64,000 bases of DNA from Variovorax dokdonensis. Lineage in GTDB: Bacteria > Pseudomonadota > Gammaproteobacteria > Burkholderiales > Burkholderiaceae_C. The notes under the pieces are model-generated. The model saw only the letters and a list, made by a program, of their open reading frames with translations, was not told the DNA's origin and did not search any database. The stretch covers positions 1 through 64,000 of the forward strand of contig NZ_JASZYV010000007.1 of the NCBI RefSeq assembly GCF_030316895.1. Reading direction: 5' to 3'. Of the stretch, positions 16,397 to 23,805 are shown in pieces. Made by a program: the position numbers and the translations under genes. Numbering within the stretch: position 1 is the first letter of the stretch; every line of letters begins with the position of its first letter.

Positions 16397-17820
16397 GCGG
16401 CGACTCCGGCTCGCCGCGGCAGGATGCTGGGCGTCTCGCAGGTCAGGAAGCGGCCGCGTCCAGCGCGGGGGTGGAAGTCCTTGCCGTCCCACACCACCTC
16501 GCCCCCGATGAGCGTCAGGCCCGGCCAGGCGCGCAGGCGCTGGCCGGCGTAGGGTGTGTAGTCGACGTTGTGGTGCAGATGGTGGTTGGACAGCACGAAT
16601 TCGCGTTCGTCCCACACCACGAGATCGGCGTCGCTGCCCACGGCGATCGTGCCTTTGCGTGGGTGAAGGCCGTAGGTCTTGGCGGGATTGGTGGCCGTCA
16701 GTTCGACGAAGCGGTTCAACGTCATGCGTCCGCCCAGCACGCCTTCGGAGTAGAGCAGCGGCATGCGCGTCTCGATGCCGGGAATGCCATTGGGAATGTG
16801 GCGGAAGGCCACTTCCTCACCGCCGGGCTTCTTGCCCTGCGGGTCGTCATAGCGGAAGGGTGCGTGATCCGAGCTGAACACCGTGAACAGGCCGTCGTTG
16901 AGGCCGGCCCAGATCACCTCCTGGTTGGATTTGTCGCGCGGTGGCGGGCTGCAGACGCAGCGCGCACCGAGATAGCTGTCGTCCAGGCCCAGGTCCGCGG
17001 CGGTGAGGAACAGGTACTGAGGGCAGGTTTCGGCAAAGATCGACAGGCCATGCGCGCGCGCCCAGCGAATCTGCTCGACCGCCTCGCGTCCGGAAACGTG
17101 CACGATCAGGATCGGCACGTCCACCAGTTCGGCCAGCGCGATGGCGCGGTGCGTGGCTTCGCGTTCCACCAGCATGGGGCGCGAATGGGCATGAAAGCGC
17201 GGTGCGGTTCGCCCGGCAGCTTCCAGACGCTTGGTCAGCCACTCGATGCAGTCGGCGTTCTCGGCGTGGATCATGGCCATGGCCCCGTGTTGGCGTGCCA
17301 CGGCCAGCACGTCGAGGATCTGCCCATCGCCCAGCTTCAGATCGTCGTAGGTCATGTAGATCTTGAAGGAGGTGTAGCCCTCGCGGATCAGCGCCGGCAA
17401 TTCCTCTTCGAGCACCTGCGGCGTCGGGTCGCTCACGATCAGGTGGAACGCGTAGTCCACGTGGGCCTTGCCCTCGGCACGCTGGTGATAGTCGGCCACG
17501 GCGGCACGCAGCGATTGGCCCTTTTCCTGGGCTGCAAAGGGAATGACGGTGGTCGTGCCCCCGCAAGCGGCGGCGCGGGTCCCGGTGTCGAAATCGTCGG
17601 CCATACGCACCGGCGGGGCCATCGGCTGGTCAAGATGGCAATGCGCATCGACCCCGCCCGGCGTGACCACGCGGCCTGCGGCGTCGATTTCACGCGCGCC
17701 CTTGGCCAGCCCGTGCCCGAGTTGCACGATCCGGCCGGCCTGGATGCCGATGTCGGCGCTGAAGGTGTCTGCGGCGGTGGCCACGCGGGCGTTGCGCACC
17801 ACCAAGTTGAATGTGCTCAT
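16393..17820 (-). CDS. Dihydropyrimidinase / D-hydantoinase family amidohydrolase
   Basis: 475 residues. It has the binuclear amidohydrolase hallmarks: HxH metal ligands His60 and His62 in GGVDAHCHLDQP, the carbamylated lysine Lys153 in TSFKIYMTYDD, His in IHAEN and HVSG, and the Asp of SSDHAPF. That layout is specific for dihydropyrimidinases and hydantoinases, which open cyclic ureides to N-carbamoyl acids. Allantoinase shares the fold, so allantoin-like ureides are possible. It is the promoter-proximal gene of the minus-strand catabolic run and faces the control region at 17821-18073. Histidine-rich FVLSNHHLHHNVDYTPY near residue 415 is a family feature. Confidence 0.87.
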   Translation of the reverse strand: MSTFNLVVRNARVATAADTFSADIGIQAGRIVQLGHGLAKGAREIDAAGRVVTPGGVDAHCHLDQPMAPPVRMADDFDTGTRAAACGGTTTVIPFAAQEKGQSLRAAVADYHQRAEGKAHVDYAFHLIVSDPTPQVLEEELPALIREGYTSFKIYMTYDDLKLGDGQILDVLAVARQHGAMAMIHAENADCIEWLTKRLEAAGRTAPRFHAHSRPMLVEREATHRAIALAELVDVPILIVHVSGREAVEQIRWARAHGLSIFAETCPQYLFLTAADLGLDDSYLGARCVCSPPPRDKSNQEVIWAGLNDGLFTVFSSDHAPFRYDDPQGKKPGGEEVAFRHIPNGIPGIETRMPLLYSEGVLGGRMTLNRFVELTATNPAKTYGLHPRKGTIAVGSDADLVVWDEREFVLSNHHLHHNVDYTPYAGQRLRAWPGLTLIGGEVVWDGKDFHPRAGRGRFLTCETPSILPRRAGVAA

Positions 17821-18073
17821 TTGGTGCTGCCTTTTGCACCACATGTGTGCGATATTGTAGCCATTACTGTTGACAAATATGTCGACGATAAAATCTGGTG
17901 CGGGAAAGTGATGTTTTGCATGAGAATTCCCTAGCAAGAGCGATATATGCAACCTTCGGGCCAATGTTGAAAAATATGCTGACCGCGATGTCGACAGAAT
18001 CGTTGACAATGGCATATCTTGGGAATAGTGTTAACACTACTGTCGACTAACACATAGAAACGGGAACCGCTCC
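17821..18073. promoter_or_regulatory. Divergent control region of the hydantoinase and decarboxylase-like genes
   Basis: 253 bases, clearly AT-richer than its surroundings. It contains an inverted pair GTTGACA-AATA-TGTCGAC (17869-17886), a perfect TGTCGACA (17989-17996) with GTTGACA following at 18002-18008, a perfect 14-base palindrome TAGTGTTAACACTA (18026-18039), and TGTCGAC again at 18041-18047. The last two lie 27-48 bases before the plus-strand start. TTGTNNACAA-type half sites are usual for GntR/FCD regulators, and one is encoded at 18958. These are therefore likely operators; this is inference from sequence and position. Confidence 0.6.
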
Positions 18074-18808
18074 ATGACGTCTTCCTCGAACGGTCTGCGC
18101 CTGGGCGTTCTCACGCCCTCGTCGAATACGGCGCTCGAGCCGCTGACCAGCGCCCTGGCCGCAGCCGTACCGAACTGCAGCGCGCACTTCTCGCGGTTCA
18201 AGGTCACGGAGATCGCGCTGTCCGACCAGGCCCTGGGCCAGTTCGACGACAGCAAGATCCTGGTGGCCGCTGAACTGCTGGCCGATGCGAAGGTGAGCGT
18301 GATCGGATGGAGCGGCACTGCGGCCGGTTGGCTGGGCTTCGATTCCGACCGGCGCCTGGTCGAGCGCATCCATGGCCGTACAGGCATCGTGGCCACCACA
18401 GCGGTGCTGGCGCTCAACGAACTGCTTGCGCTTCGCGGCGTCACGCGGCTGGCGCTGGTCTCTCCCTACACGGGCGACGTGCAGCAACGCATCATCGAAA
18501 ACTATGCAGCCATCGGCGTTGAGGTCGTGGCAGAGCGTCACCTGGACATCCGCGTCAATCACGACTTCGCGCTGGTGACACCCGATCAGCTGCACGCCAT
18601 GATGCGCGAGGTGAGCGCCGCGCGGCCGCAGGCGATCGTCACCTACTGCACCAACCTGCGCGCGGCGCAGATGGCGGAGCAGATCGAGGCGGAGCTGGGC
18701 ATTCCCTTGCTGGACACGGTCAGTGCGACCGTTTGGGGCCAATTGCGTGCCGCCGGCGTCGACCCCTCGGTCGTTCGAGGCTGGGGTCAACTGTTCGGCT
18801 GGAAATGA
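18074..18808 (+). CDS. Arylmalonate decarboxylase / maleate isomerase family protein
   Basis: 244 residues of the Asp/Glu racemase fold: LGVLTPSSNTALEP at 10-23 is the maleate isomerase and decarboxylase signature. Maleate isomerases need two cysteines; here the first position falls in GWSGTAAG (Ser80-Gly81-Thr82), with no cysteine. The second is present as Cys192 in VTYCTNLRA. One cysteine plus a G-T pair is the pattern of arylmalonate decarboxylase (Gly74-Thr75, Cys188 in the Bordetella enzyme, from memory). A decarboxylase of a substituted malonate is thus more likely than an isomerase. It is divergent from the hydantoinase operon, and the regulator gene follows on the same strand. Confidence 0.75.
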   Translation: MTSSSNGLRLGVLTPSSNTALEPLTSALAAAVPNCSAHFSRFKVTEIALSDQALGQFDDSKILVAAELLADAKVSVIGWSGTAAGWLGFDSDRRLVERIHGRTGIVATTAVLALNELLALRGVTRLALVSPYTGDVQQRIIENYAAIGVEVVAERHLDIRVNHDFALVTPDQLHAMMREVSAARPQAIVTYCTNLRAAQMAEQIEAELGIPLLDTVSATVWGQLRAAGVDPSVVRGWGQLFGWK

Positions 18809-18839
18809 GCGGCGGCCCCGACGCATTGCGCACCGCCCT

Positions 18840-18860
18840 CGAAGGTGTTGGACACCTTCG
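18840..18860. repeat. Inverted repeat before the gntR-type gene
   Basis: Nine-base arms (CGAAGGTGT and ACACCTTCG) separated by TGG lie between the decarboxylase-like gene and the regulator. There is no T-run after it, so it is not a simple terminator. An autoregulatory operator or an RNA hairpin are both possible. Confidence 0.4.
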
Positions 18861-18957
18861 TACAATCGCCGGCGCTTCCGCGCATGCCGGGCGAACCGGC
18901 GTTTCGGAGGCCAAGCCGCTCGACGCCAAACCCACCCCGACGCACAAGCACGCGCAC

Positions 18958-19677
18958 ATGCCGCCTACACGACCCGCCCGACGCGGCACCGCCAACCAGG
19001 CTCGACTGGCGCGTGAAAACGCCAACGACGAAATCTACGAAAAGATCTACGTCGCCATCCTCGAGCATCGCCTGCACCCCGGCACCAAGCTGGTCGAAGA
19101 GCGGTTGGCAGAAATCTTCAATGTCAGCCGCGCTCGCATTCGCGAAGTGCTGGCCAGGCTGGCTCACGAGCAGATCGTGGAGCTGTACCCGCAGCGCGGC
19201 GCGTTCGTGGCGCGTCCCACCATCGAGCAGGCGCTGGATGTGTTCGAGGCACGTCGTCTGATCGAGCCGGCAGTGCTGCGCCGCCTGATAGAAACGCTGA
19301 CGCCCGAGAAGCTGGCCAAGCTGCGCTTGCATCAGGACCTGGAGCAGGAGGCGCGCCGTCGCGACGACAAGCGCGCCGTCATTCGACTGTCGGGCGAATT
19401 CCATTCGCTGGCGGCTGAGTTGGCCGGCAATAGCGCCCTCACGCGCAGCATGCGCGAACTGTCGGTGCTGACCTGCCTGATGATCTTCCTCTACGACTCG
19501 CCCACCACCGCCAGTTGCCGCGCCGATGAGCATTCGCAGATCATCGAGGCGATCTCCAAGCGCGACGCCGCGCGCGCAGAACAGCTCATGCTCGAGCATC
19601 TGGAGCACATCGAGTCGAGCATGAAGCTCGACGCGAACGAGGAGCAGGTCGACCTCGAGGCGATCTTCAAGACCTGA
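18958..19677 (+). CDS. GntR family (FCD-type) transcriptional regulator
   Basis: 239 residues from the ATG at 18958. An N-terminal winged helix-turn-helix (about residues 20-85) carries KLVEERLAEIFNVSRARIREVLARLAHEQIVELYPQRG-type features; I read its core as VSRARIREVL. The C-terminal helical FCD ligand domain has the metal-binding pattern D/E...H with FHSLAAE and DEHSQIIEAI. A longer start at 18805 (ATGA overlap with the preceding stop) is in frame and would add 51 low-complexity residues. The gene neighbours the palindromes at 17869-18047 and probably controls both divergent units, released by a pathway acid. Its exact effector is unknown. Confidence 0.87.
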   Translation: MPPTRPARRGTANQARLARENANDEIYEKIYVAILEHRLHPGTKLVEERLAEIFNVSRARIREVLARLAHEQIVELYPQRGAFVARPTIEQALDVFEARRLIEPAVLRRLIETLTPEKLAKLRLHQDLEQEARRRDDKRAVIRLSGEFHSLAAELAGNSALTRSMRELSVLTCLMIFLYDSPTTASCRADEHSQIIEAISKRDAARAEQLMLEHLEHIESSMKLDANEEQVDLEAIFKT

Positions 19678-20020
19678 ACACGCTCAGGTCCAGCACGGCC
19701 GGATCGCCCAGCCACATCACGTGGTCTGTGTGGTCCGCGTAGTCGTTGCCGGTATCGCCGTGCACCAGCACGTCCAGGCCCTTGCGCTGCGAGGCAAGCC
19801 AGCCGATCACCTCGTCGAAATGCGCGGCGTCGAAGGCGATCTGGAAGCTCCAGTGCGGATGCGGACCCACCGGCTTTTCATGAAAGCGTCCGACGGGCGT
19901 TCCGTCGGGCAACTCGGCAGGGGCACGCTCCCAGATCAGTCGGGCCAGCGTGGCCGTCTCCGGGCCGAAGTAAACATGCGCGTGATAGCGGTCGTAGACG
20001 TTTTCTGGGCGGCGAACCAT
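19667..20020 (-). CDS. DOPA 4,5-dioxygenase family protein
   Basis: 117 residues. The opening D-R-Y-H-A-H-V-Y-F, the central EKPVGPHPHWSFQIAF and the C-terminal HGDTGNDYADHTDHVMWLG are the histidine-rich signature of the DOPA 4,5-dioxygenase family, which extradiol-cleaves catechols in fungi and plants. Bacterial members are short and mostly uncharacterised. A start eight codons earlier (20044) is possible. The last 11 bases overlap the 3' end of the convergent GntR gene. Its 5' end faces the SOS box at 20056-20071, which might affect it too. Confidence 0.75.
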   Translation of the reverse strand: MVRRPENVYDRYHAHVYFGPETATLARLIWERAPAELPDGTPVGRFHEKPVGPHPHWSFQIAFDAAHFDEVIGWLASQRKGLDVLVHGDTGNDYADHTDHVMWLGDPAVLDLSVFRS

Positions 20021-20055
20021 GCGCCCATTGTGGCCGTCCTGCAAGACAACGAATA

Positions 20056-20071
20056 CTGTATGAAAATACAG
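20056..20071 (+). promoter_or_regulatory. LexA (SOS) box
   Basis: The sequence is CTGT-ATGAAAAT-ACAG, a perfect match to the CTGT-N8-ACAG core of the gammaproteobacterial and betaproteobacterial LexA box. It is flanked by the usual TA on the left and T on the right. It ends two bases before the ATG at 20074. LexA bound here would block the start of transcription of the radical SAM gene. TATGAAAAT inside the box could serve as the -10 element. Confidence 0.85.
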
Positions 20072-20073
20072 TT

Positions 20074-21171
20074 ATGTCCGAAGATGCCTTCGTTCCTGTC
20101 CACGCCATCAAGGGCCGCGGCGCCGCCACGCGTCTGGCGCACCGCTTCGCCAAGGACGAGCGCAGCGCCTTCGATGACGGCTGGGGCACGCTGCACGAGA
20201 CGCAGGCCGAGGACGAAGACCTGCCGCCTGTGGCCACCGAGGTGCGCTTCGAAGACGTGAAGTCGGTTCTAACCGGCAACGAATCGCCCGACATCTACTT
20301 CGAGCGCTCGCTCAATCCGTATCGCGGCTGCGAGCACGGCTGCATCTATTGTTTTGCCCGTCCCACGCACAGCTACCTGAACCTGTCGCCCGGGCTGGAC
20401 TTCGAAACGCGACTGATCGCCAAGCGCAACATCGCACAGGTCCTGCGCACGGAGCTTGGCCGGCGCGCCTACCGGCCCAGCAGCATTGCCATTGGCACCG
20501 CCACCGACGGGTATCAGCCCATCGAGCGCGAATTGCGGCTCACCCGTTCGGTGTTGGAAGTGCTGCAGGAATGCCGGCATCCCTTCGGGTTGGTCACGAA
20601 GTCGAGCGCGGTGGAACGCGACCTCGACCTGATCGCGCCGATGGCGGCGCAGCGCCTCGCGGCCGTGTACGTCACCGTGACCACGCTCGACGGCGAACTG
20701 GCCCGCAAGCTGGAGCCTCGCGCAGCTTCGCCGCAGCGGCGCTTGCGGACGATCGCAACGTTGGCGGCGGCCGGCGTGCCGGTGGGCGTGAGCGTCGCGC
20801 CGCAGATTCCGTTCGTCACCGAAGACATGGAGCAGGTTCTCGAAGCCGCCTGGGCCGCCGGCGCCCGTTCGGCGTTCTATACCGTGCTGCGCCTGCCGTG
20901 GGAGGTGGCGCCCCTCTTCCATCAGTGGCTGGCGCTGCACTACCCGCAACGCGCTGATCGCGTGATGGCACGCATTCGCGAAATGCGTGGTGGCAAGGAC
21001 TACGACGCCGACTTCGCTACGCGAATGAAGGGCAGTGGGCCTTGGGCGCAGTTGATCGCGCAGCGTTTTGCCAAAGCGACTCGTCGGTTGGGCTTCAACC
21101 GCGAGCGCTTCGAGATGGACCTGACTGCCTTCAGACCGCCGGGAGCGGCGGGGCAGGGCAGTCTTTTCTAG
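20074..21171 (+). CDS. PA0069-type radical SAM protein (SplB-like), SOS-controlled
   Basis: 365 residues. The radical SAM cluster motif C-x3-C-x2-C is at Cys86, Cys90 and Cys93 in YRGCEHGCIYC. The N-terminal KGRGAATRLAHRF and the following IYFERSLNPYRGC are hallmarks of the PA0069/Rv2578c family, related to spore photoproduct lyase. The start codon lies two bases after a perfect LexA box with no room for a ribosome site, so the message may be leaderless. Pseudomonas PA0069 is, as I recall, also in the LexA regulon. A DNA-damage role such as direct photoproduct repair is a fair inference, not shown. Confidence 0.88.
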   Translation: MSEDAFVPVHAIKGRGAATRLAHRFAKDERSAFDDGWGTLHETQAEDEDLPPVATEVRFEDVKSVLTGNESPDIYFERSLNPYRGCEHGCIYCFARPTHSYLNLSPGLDFETRLIAKRNIAQVLRTELGRRAYRPSSIAIGTATDGYQPIERELRLTRSVLEVLQECRHPFGLVTKSSAVERDLDLIAPMAAQRLAAVYVTVTTLDGELARKLEPRAASPQRRLRTIATLAAAGVPVGVSVAPQIPFVTEDMEQVLEAAWAAGARSAFYTVLRLPWEVAPLFHQWLALHYPQRADRVMARIREMRGGKDYDADFATRMKGSGPWAQLIAQRFAKATRRLGFNRERFEMDLTAFRPPGAAGQGSLF

Positions 21172-21190
21172 ATTCCAGTTGAACGGCGGC

Positions 21191-22057
21191 TCAGCCCGCA
21201 AGCACCCGCGCGTGGTGCGCGAGGTGATCGGCCATGAAGCTCTGGATGAAGAAATAGCCGTGGTCGTAGCCTTCGTGGCGGCGCAGCGTGAGCGCTTGTC
21301 CCACTTGCCGGCAGGCGGCCTCGAACTGCTCTGGATGAAGCTGCTCGGCGAGGAACTTGTCGGCCAGGCCCTGGTCGACGAGGATGCCGCTTGGGTAGGG
21401 CGCGCTTTCCTGCGAGCACATCAGTGCGCTCGCATCATGCGCCGCCCAGGCGTCTCGATCCGGCCCGAGGTAGCCCGTGAACGCCTTCTCGCCCCAGGGG
21501 CACTGCGTCGGCGCGCTGATCGGTGCGAACGCCGACAGCGAGCGGAACCGTCCCGGATGCCGCAGCGCCAGCGTCAACGCGCCGTGCCCGCCCATCGAAT
21601 GACCGAAGATGCCGAGGCGCGAGGCGTCGATGCCGAACTGCGCAGTCGTCAGCGGCAACAGTTCGTTCATCAGCCAGCTTTCCATGCGCCAGTGCTTGGA
21701 CCAGGGCGCCTGGGTGGCGTCGAGGTAGAAGCCGGCGCCAATGCCGAAGTCCCAACTCGCGGTGGCACCGGGCAGTCCTTCGACCGCGGCGCCGCGTGGG
21801 CTGGTGTCGGGCGCGATCAGGGCCAGGCCGAGCTCGGCTGCCATGCGTTGAGCACCGGCCTTGATCGCGAAGGTTTCTTCGTTGCACGTCAGGCCTGCGA
21901 GATACAGCACTGCAGGCACGGGCCCCGACGCTGCCTGCGGCGGCAGGTAGAGCGCCAGGCGCATCGGCAGGCCGATCTCGCTCGAGTCGTGCTCCAGGAA
22001 ACGCTGAATGCCGCCGAAGCAGGCGTGTTCGGACAGAGTGCGGAAGGGGTTGCTCAC
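21191..22057 (-). CDS. fghA: S-formylglutathione hydrolase
   Basis: 288 residues from a GTG start at 22057. It is an esterase-D type alpha/beta hydrolase with LYLAGLTCNEETF (about 51-63), the nucleophile elbow GHSMGGHGAL near residue 150, DQGLADKFL with the catalytic Asp and HEGYDHGYFFI with the His. It hydrolyses S-formylglutathione to formate and glutathione, the second step of formaldehyde detoxification. The dehydrogenase for the first step is encoded just upstream on the same strand, 19 bases away, so the two form an operon. Confidence 0.93.
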   Translation of the reverse strand: MSNPFRTLSEHACFGGIQRFLEHDSSEIGLPMRLALYLPPQAASGPVPAVLYLAGLTCNEETFAIKAGAQRMAAELGLALIAPDTSPRGAAVEGLPGATASWDFGIGAGFYLDATQAPWSKHWRMESWLMNELLPLTTAQFGIDASRLGIFGHSMGGHGALTLALRHPGRFRSLSAFAPISAPTQCPWGEKAFTGYLGPDRDAWAAHDASALMCSQESAPYPSGILVDQGLADKFLAEQLHPEQFEAACRQVGQALTLRRHEGYDHGYFFIQSFMADHLAHHARVLAG

Positions 22058-22076
22058 GCGCAGGCTCCGGATCCGA

Positions 22077-23186
22077 TCAGAAATGAACGACGCTGCGGAT
22101 CGACTTGCCTTCGTGCATCAGGTCGAAGGCCTCGTTGATTTCCGTGAGCGGCATCGTGTGCGTGACGAAAGGCGCCAGCTGGATGCGGCCAGCCATCGCG
22201 TCTTCGACCATGCCCGGCAGCTGCGAACGGCCCTTCACGCCGCCGAAGGCCGTGCCCAGCCAGCGGCGGCCGGTCACGAGTTGGAACGGGCGCGTGGAGA
22301 TCTCCTGCCCCGCGCCGGCCACGCCGATGACGACCGACTGGCCCCAGCCGCGGTGCGCGCATTCGAGCGCGGCGCGCATCACGTTGATGTTGCCGATGCA
22401 CTCGAACGAGTGGTCGACGCCCCAGCCCGTCATCTCGACCACCACTTGCTGGATGGGCTTGTCGTAGTCCTTGGGATTGACGCAGTCGGTGGCGCCGAAG
22501 GTCCGCGCCAGTTCGAACTTGCCGGGATTGGTGTCGATCGCGATGATGCGGCCGGCCTTGGCCAGCTTGGCGCCCTGGATCACCGCCAGCCCGATGCCGC
22601 CCAGGCCGAAGACAGCCACGCTGTCGCCTTCCTGGACCTTGGCGGTGTTCTTGACGGCGCCCAGTCCGGTCGTCACGCCGCAGCCCAACAGGCATACCTG
22701 TTCGGGATTGGCCTGCGGGTTGACCTTGGCCAGCGAGACCTCGGCCACCACCGTGTACTCACTGAACGTGGAGCAGCCCATGTAGTGATAGATGGGCTTG
22801 CCCTGGTAAGAAAAGCGCGTGGTTCCATCGGGCATGACGCCCTTGCCCTGCGTGGCGCGCACGGCCACGCAAAGGTTGGTCTTGCCCGACTTGCAGAACA
22901 GGCACTCGCCACACTCGGCGGTGTAGAGCGGAATGACGTGATCGCCCGGCTTGACGCTGGTCACGCCCTCGCCCACTTCGACGACGATTCCCGCGCCCTC
23001 GTGGCCCAGGACAGCCGGGAAGATGCCTTCCGGGTCATCGCCGCTCAGCGTGAAAGCGTCGGTGTGGCACACGCCCGTGTGCGTGATCTTGACCAGCACT
23101 TCGCCCTTGCGCGGCGGTTCGACGTCGATCTCGACGATCTGCAGGGGCTTGCCAGCTTCGAAGGCAACGGCGGCTTTGGATTTCAT
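22077..23186 (-). CDS. adhC: S-(hydroxymethyl)glutathione dehydrogenase / class III alcohol dehydrogenase
   Basis: 369 residues, the usual length for zinc class III alcohol dehydrogenase. Catalytic zinc ligands are in GVCHTDAF and GHEGAGIV. Structural zinc cysteines are in ECGECLFCKSGKTNLC. The Rossmann motif is GLGGIGLAVIQGAK. The class III signature in ECIGNINVMRAALE and GVAGAGQEI separates it from general alcohol dehydrogenases. It oxidises the glutathione adduct of formaldehyde to S-formylglutathione with NAD. First gene of the formaldehyde operon, preceded by a short tandem repeat (23237-23260). Confidence 0.95.
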   Translation of the reverse strand: MKSKAAVAFEAGKPLQIVEIDVEPPRKGEVLVKITHTGVCHTDAFTLSGDDPEGIFPAVLGHEGAGIVVEVGEGVTSVKPGDHVIPLYTAECGECLFCKSGKTNLCVAVRATQGKGVMPDGTTRFSYQGKPIYHYMGCSTFSEYTVVAEVSLAKVNPQANPEQVCLLGCGVTTGLGAVKNTAKVQEGDSVAVFGLGGIGLAVIQGAKLAKAGRIIAIDTNPGKFELARTFGATDCVNPKDYDKPIQQVVVEMTGWGVDHSFECIGNINVMRAALECAHRGWGQSVVIGVAGAGQEISTRPFQLVTGRRWLGTAFGGVKGRSQLPGMVEDAMAGRIQLAPFVTHTMPLTEINEAFDLMHEGKSIRSVVHF

Positions 23187-23236
23187 GGGGTCGGTCTGTG
23201 GATGGTGAAAAAAGGGCGCGCGCCGAGCCACGCCGT

Positions 23237-23260
23237 AAGTGGCGAAGTGGCGCAGTGGCG
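23237..23260. repeat. Three tandem 8-base repeats upstream of adhC
   Basis: AAGTGGCG, AAGTGGCG and CAGTGGCG stand end to end, 51 bases before the adhC start codon. The remainder of the 23187-23451 gap holds promoters for the two divergent units; I see no other feature in it. Confidence 0.5.
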
Positions 23261-23451
23261 CTGCAATGAATGTGCCTTCGATCGTGCCACATCGACGATG
23301 GCGTCGCAGCTTCCACGGGGTGCGTGAGCGAGGGCTTTGAAGGCGCCGGCAGGCGTCATCCTCAAAATTGTGATCGGCGTGATGATTTTGTTTCTATTTG
23401 TGTCTTAATGCGCATTCGGTTTGCCACGGTGACTGGCAGGATTGGCAGACC

Positions 23452-23805
23452 ATGCCCAATCTCTCAGATGTCGTTCACCTGGAACGCGCTCTTGTCGCGC
23501 TCGATGCCGTCATGGGCAAGCGCGATGCCACGCTCGGCTGGGGCGTCCCCGTCGGGACCACAGCCCATCAAGCCGCCACCCAATGCCTGTCGGCGGCTGC
23601 CACGCTCATCGATGTGGCGCAGGCGCTGCTGGCCGAACCGCAGCACGAAACGCCCGAAGCACTGACCGGCCAGTGGCGCACGATCATCGCGCACGCCAAG
23701 GGCGCCAGCCGCACGGCACACCAGGCCGCGCTGCAACTGGCCACCGAAAGCCACGTCGTGTCCGCACAGGGCGGCATCCTCATCACCCAGCGCGACGAAG
23801 TCTGA
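23452..23805 (+). CDS. Unknown small helical protein
   Basis: 117 residues, not recognised. The chain is rich in Ala, Gln, Thr and His and predicted mostly helical, with no membrane segment and no signal peptide. QCLSAAATLIDVAQALLAEP and a second amphipathic stretch suggest a small helical bundle. It shares the TGATG stop-start overlap with the zinc-ribbon membrane gene, so translation is coupled and the products probably work together. The spacing to the divergent adhC is 265 bases. Good codon use and the tight coupling argue that it is real. Confidence 0.6.
   Translation: MPNLSDVVHLERALVALDAVMGKRDATLGWGVPVGTTAHQAATQCLSAAATLIDVAQALLAEPQHETPEALTGQWRTIIAHAKGASRTAHQAALQLATESHVVSAQGGILITQRDEV

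Noticed and set aside
18849..18866. Sigma-70 promoter (TTGGAC and TACAAT) before gntR
   Set aside because: The two boxes are only six bases apart, so they cannot work as a -35/-10 pair.
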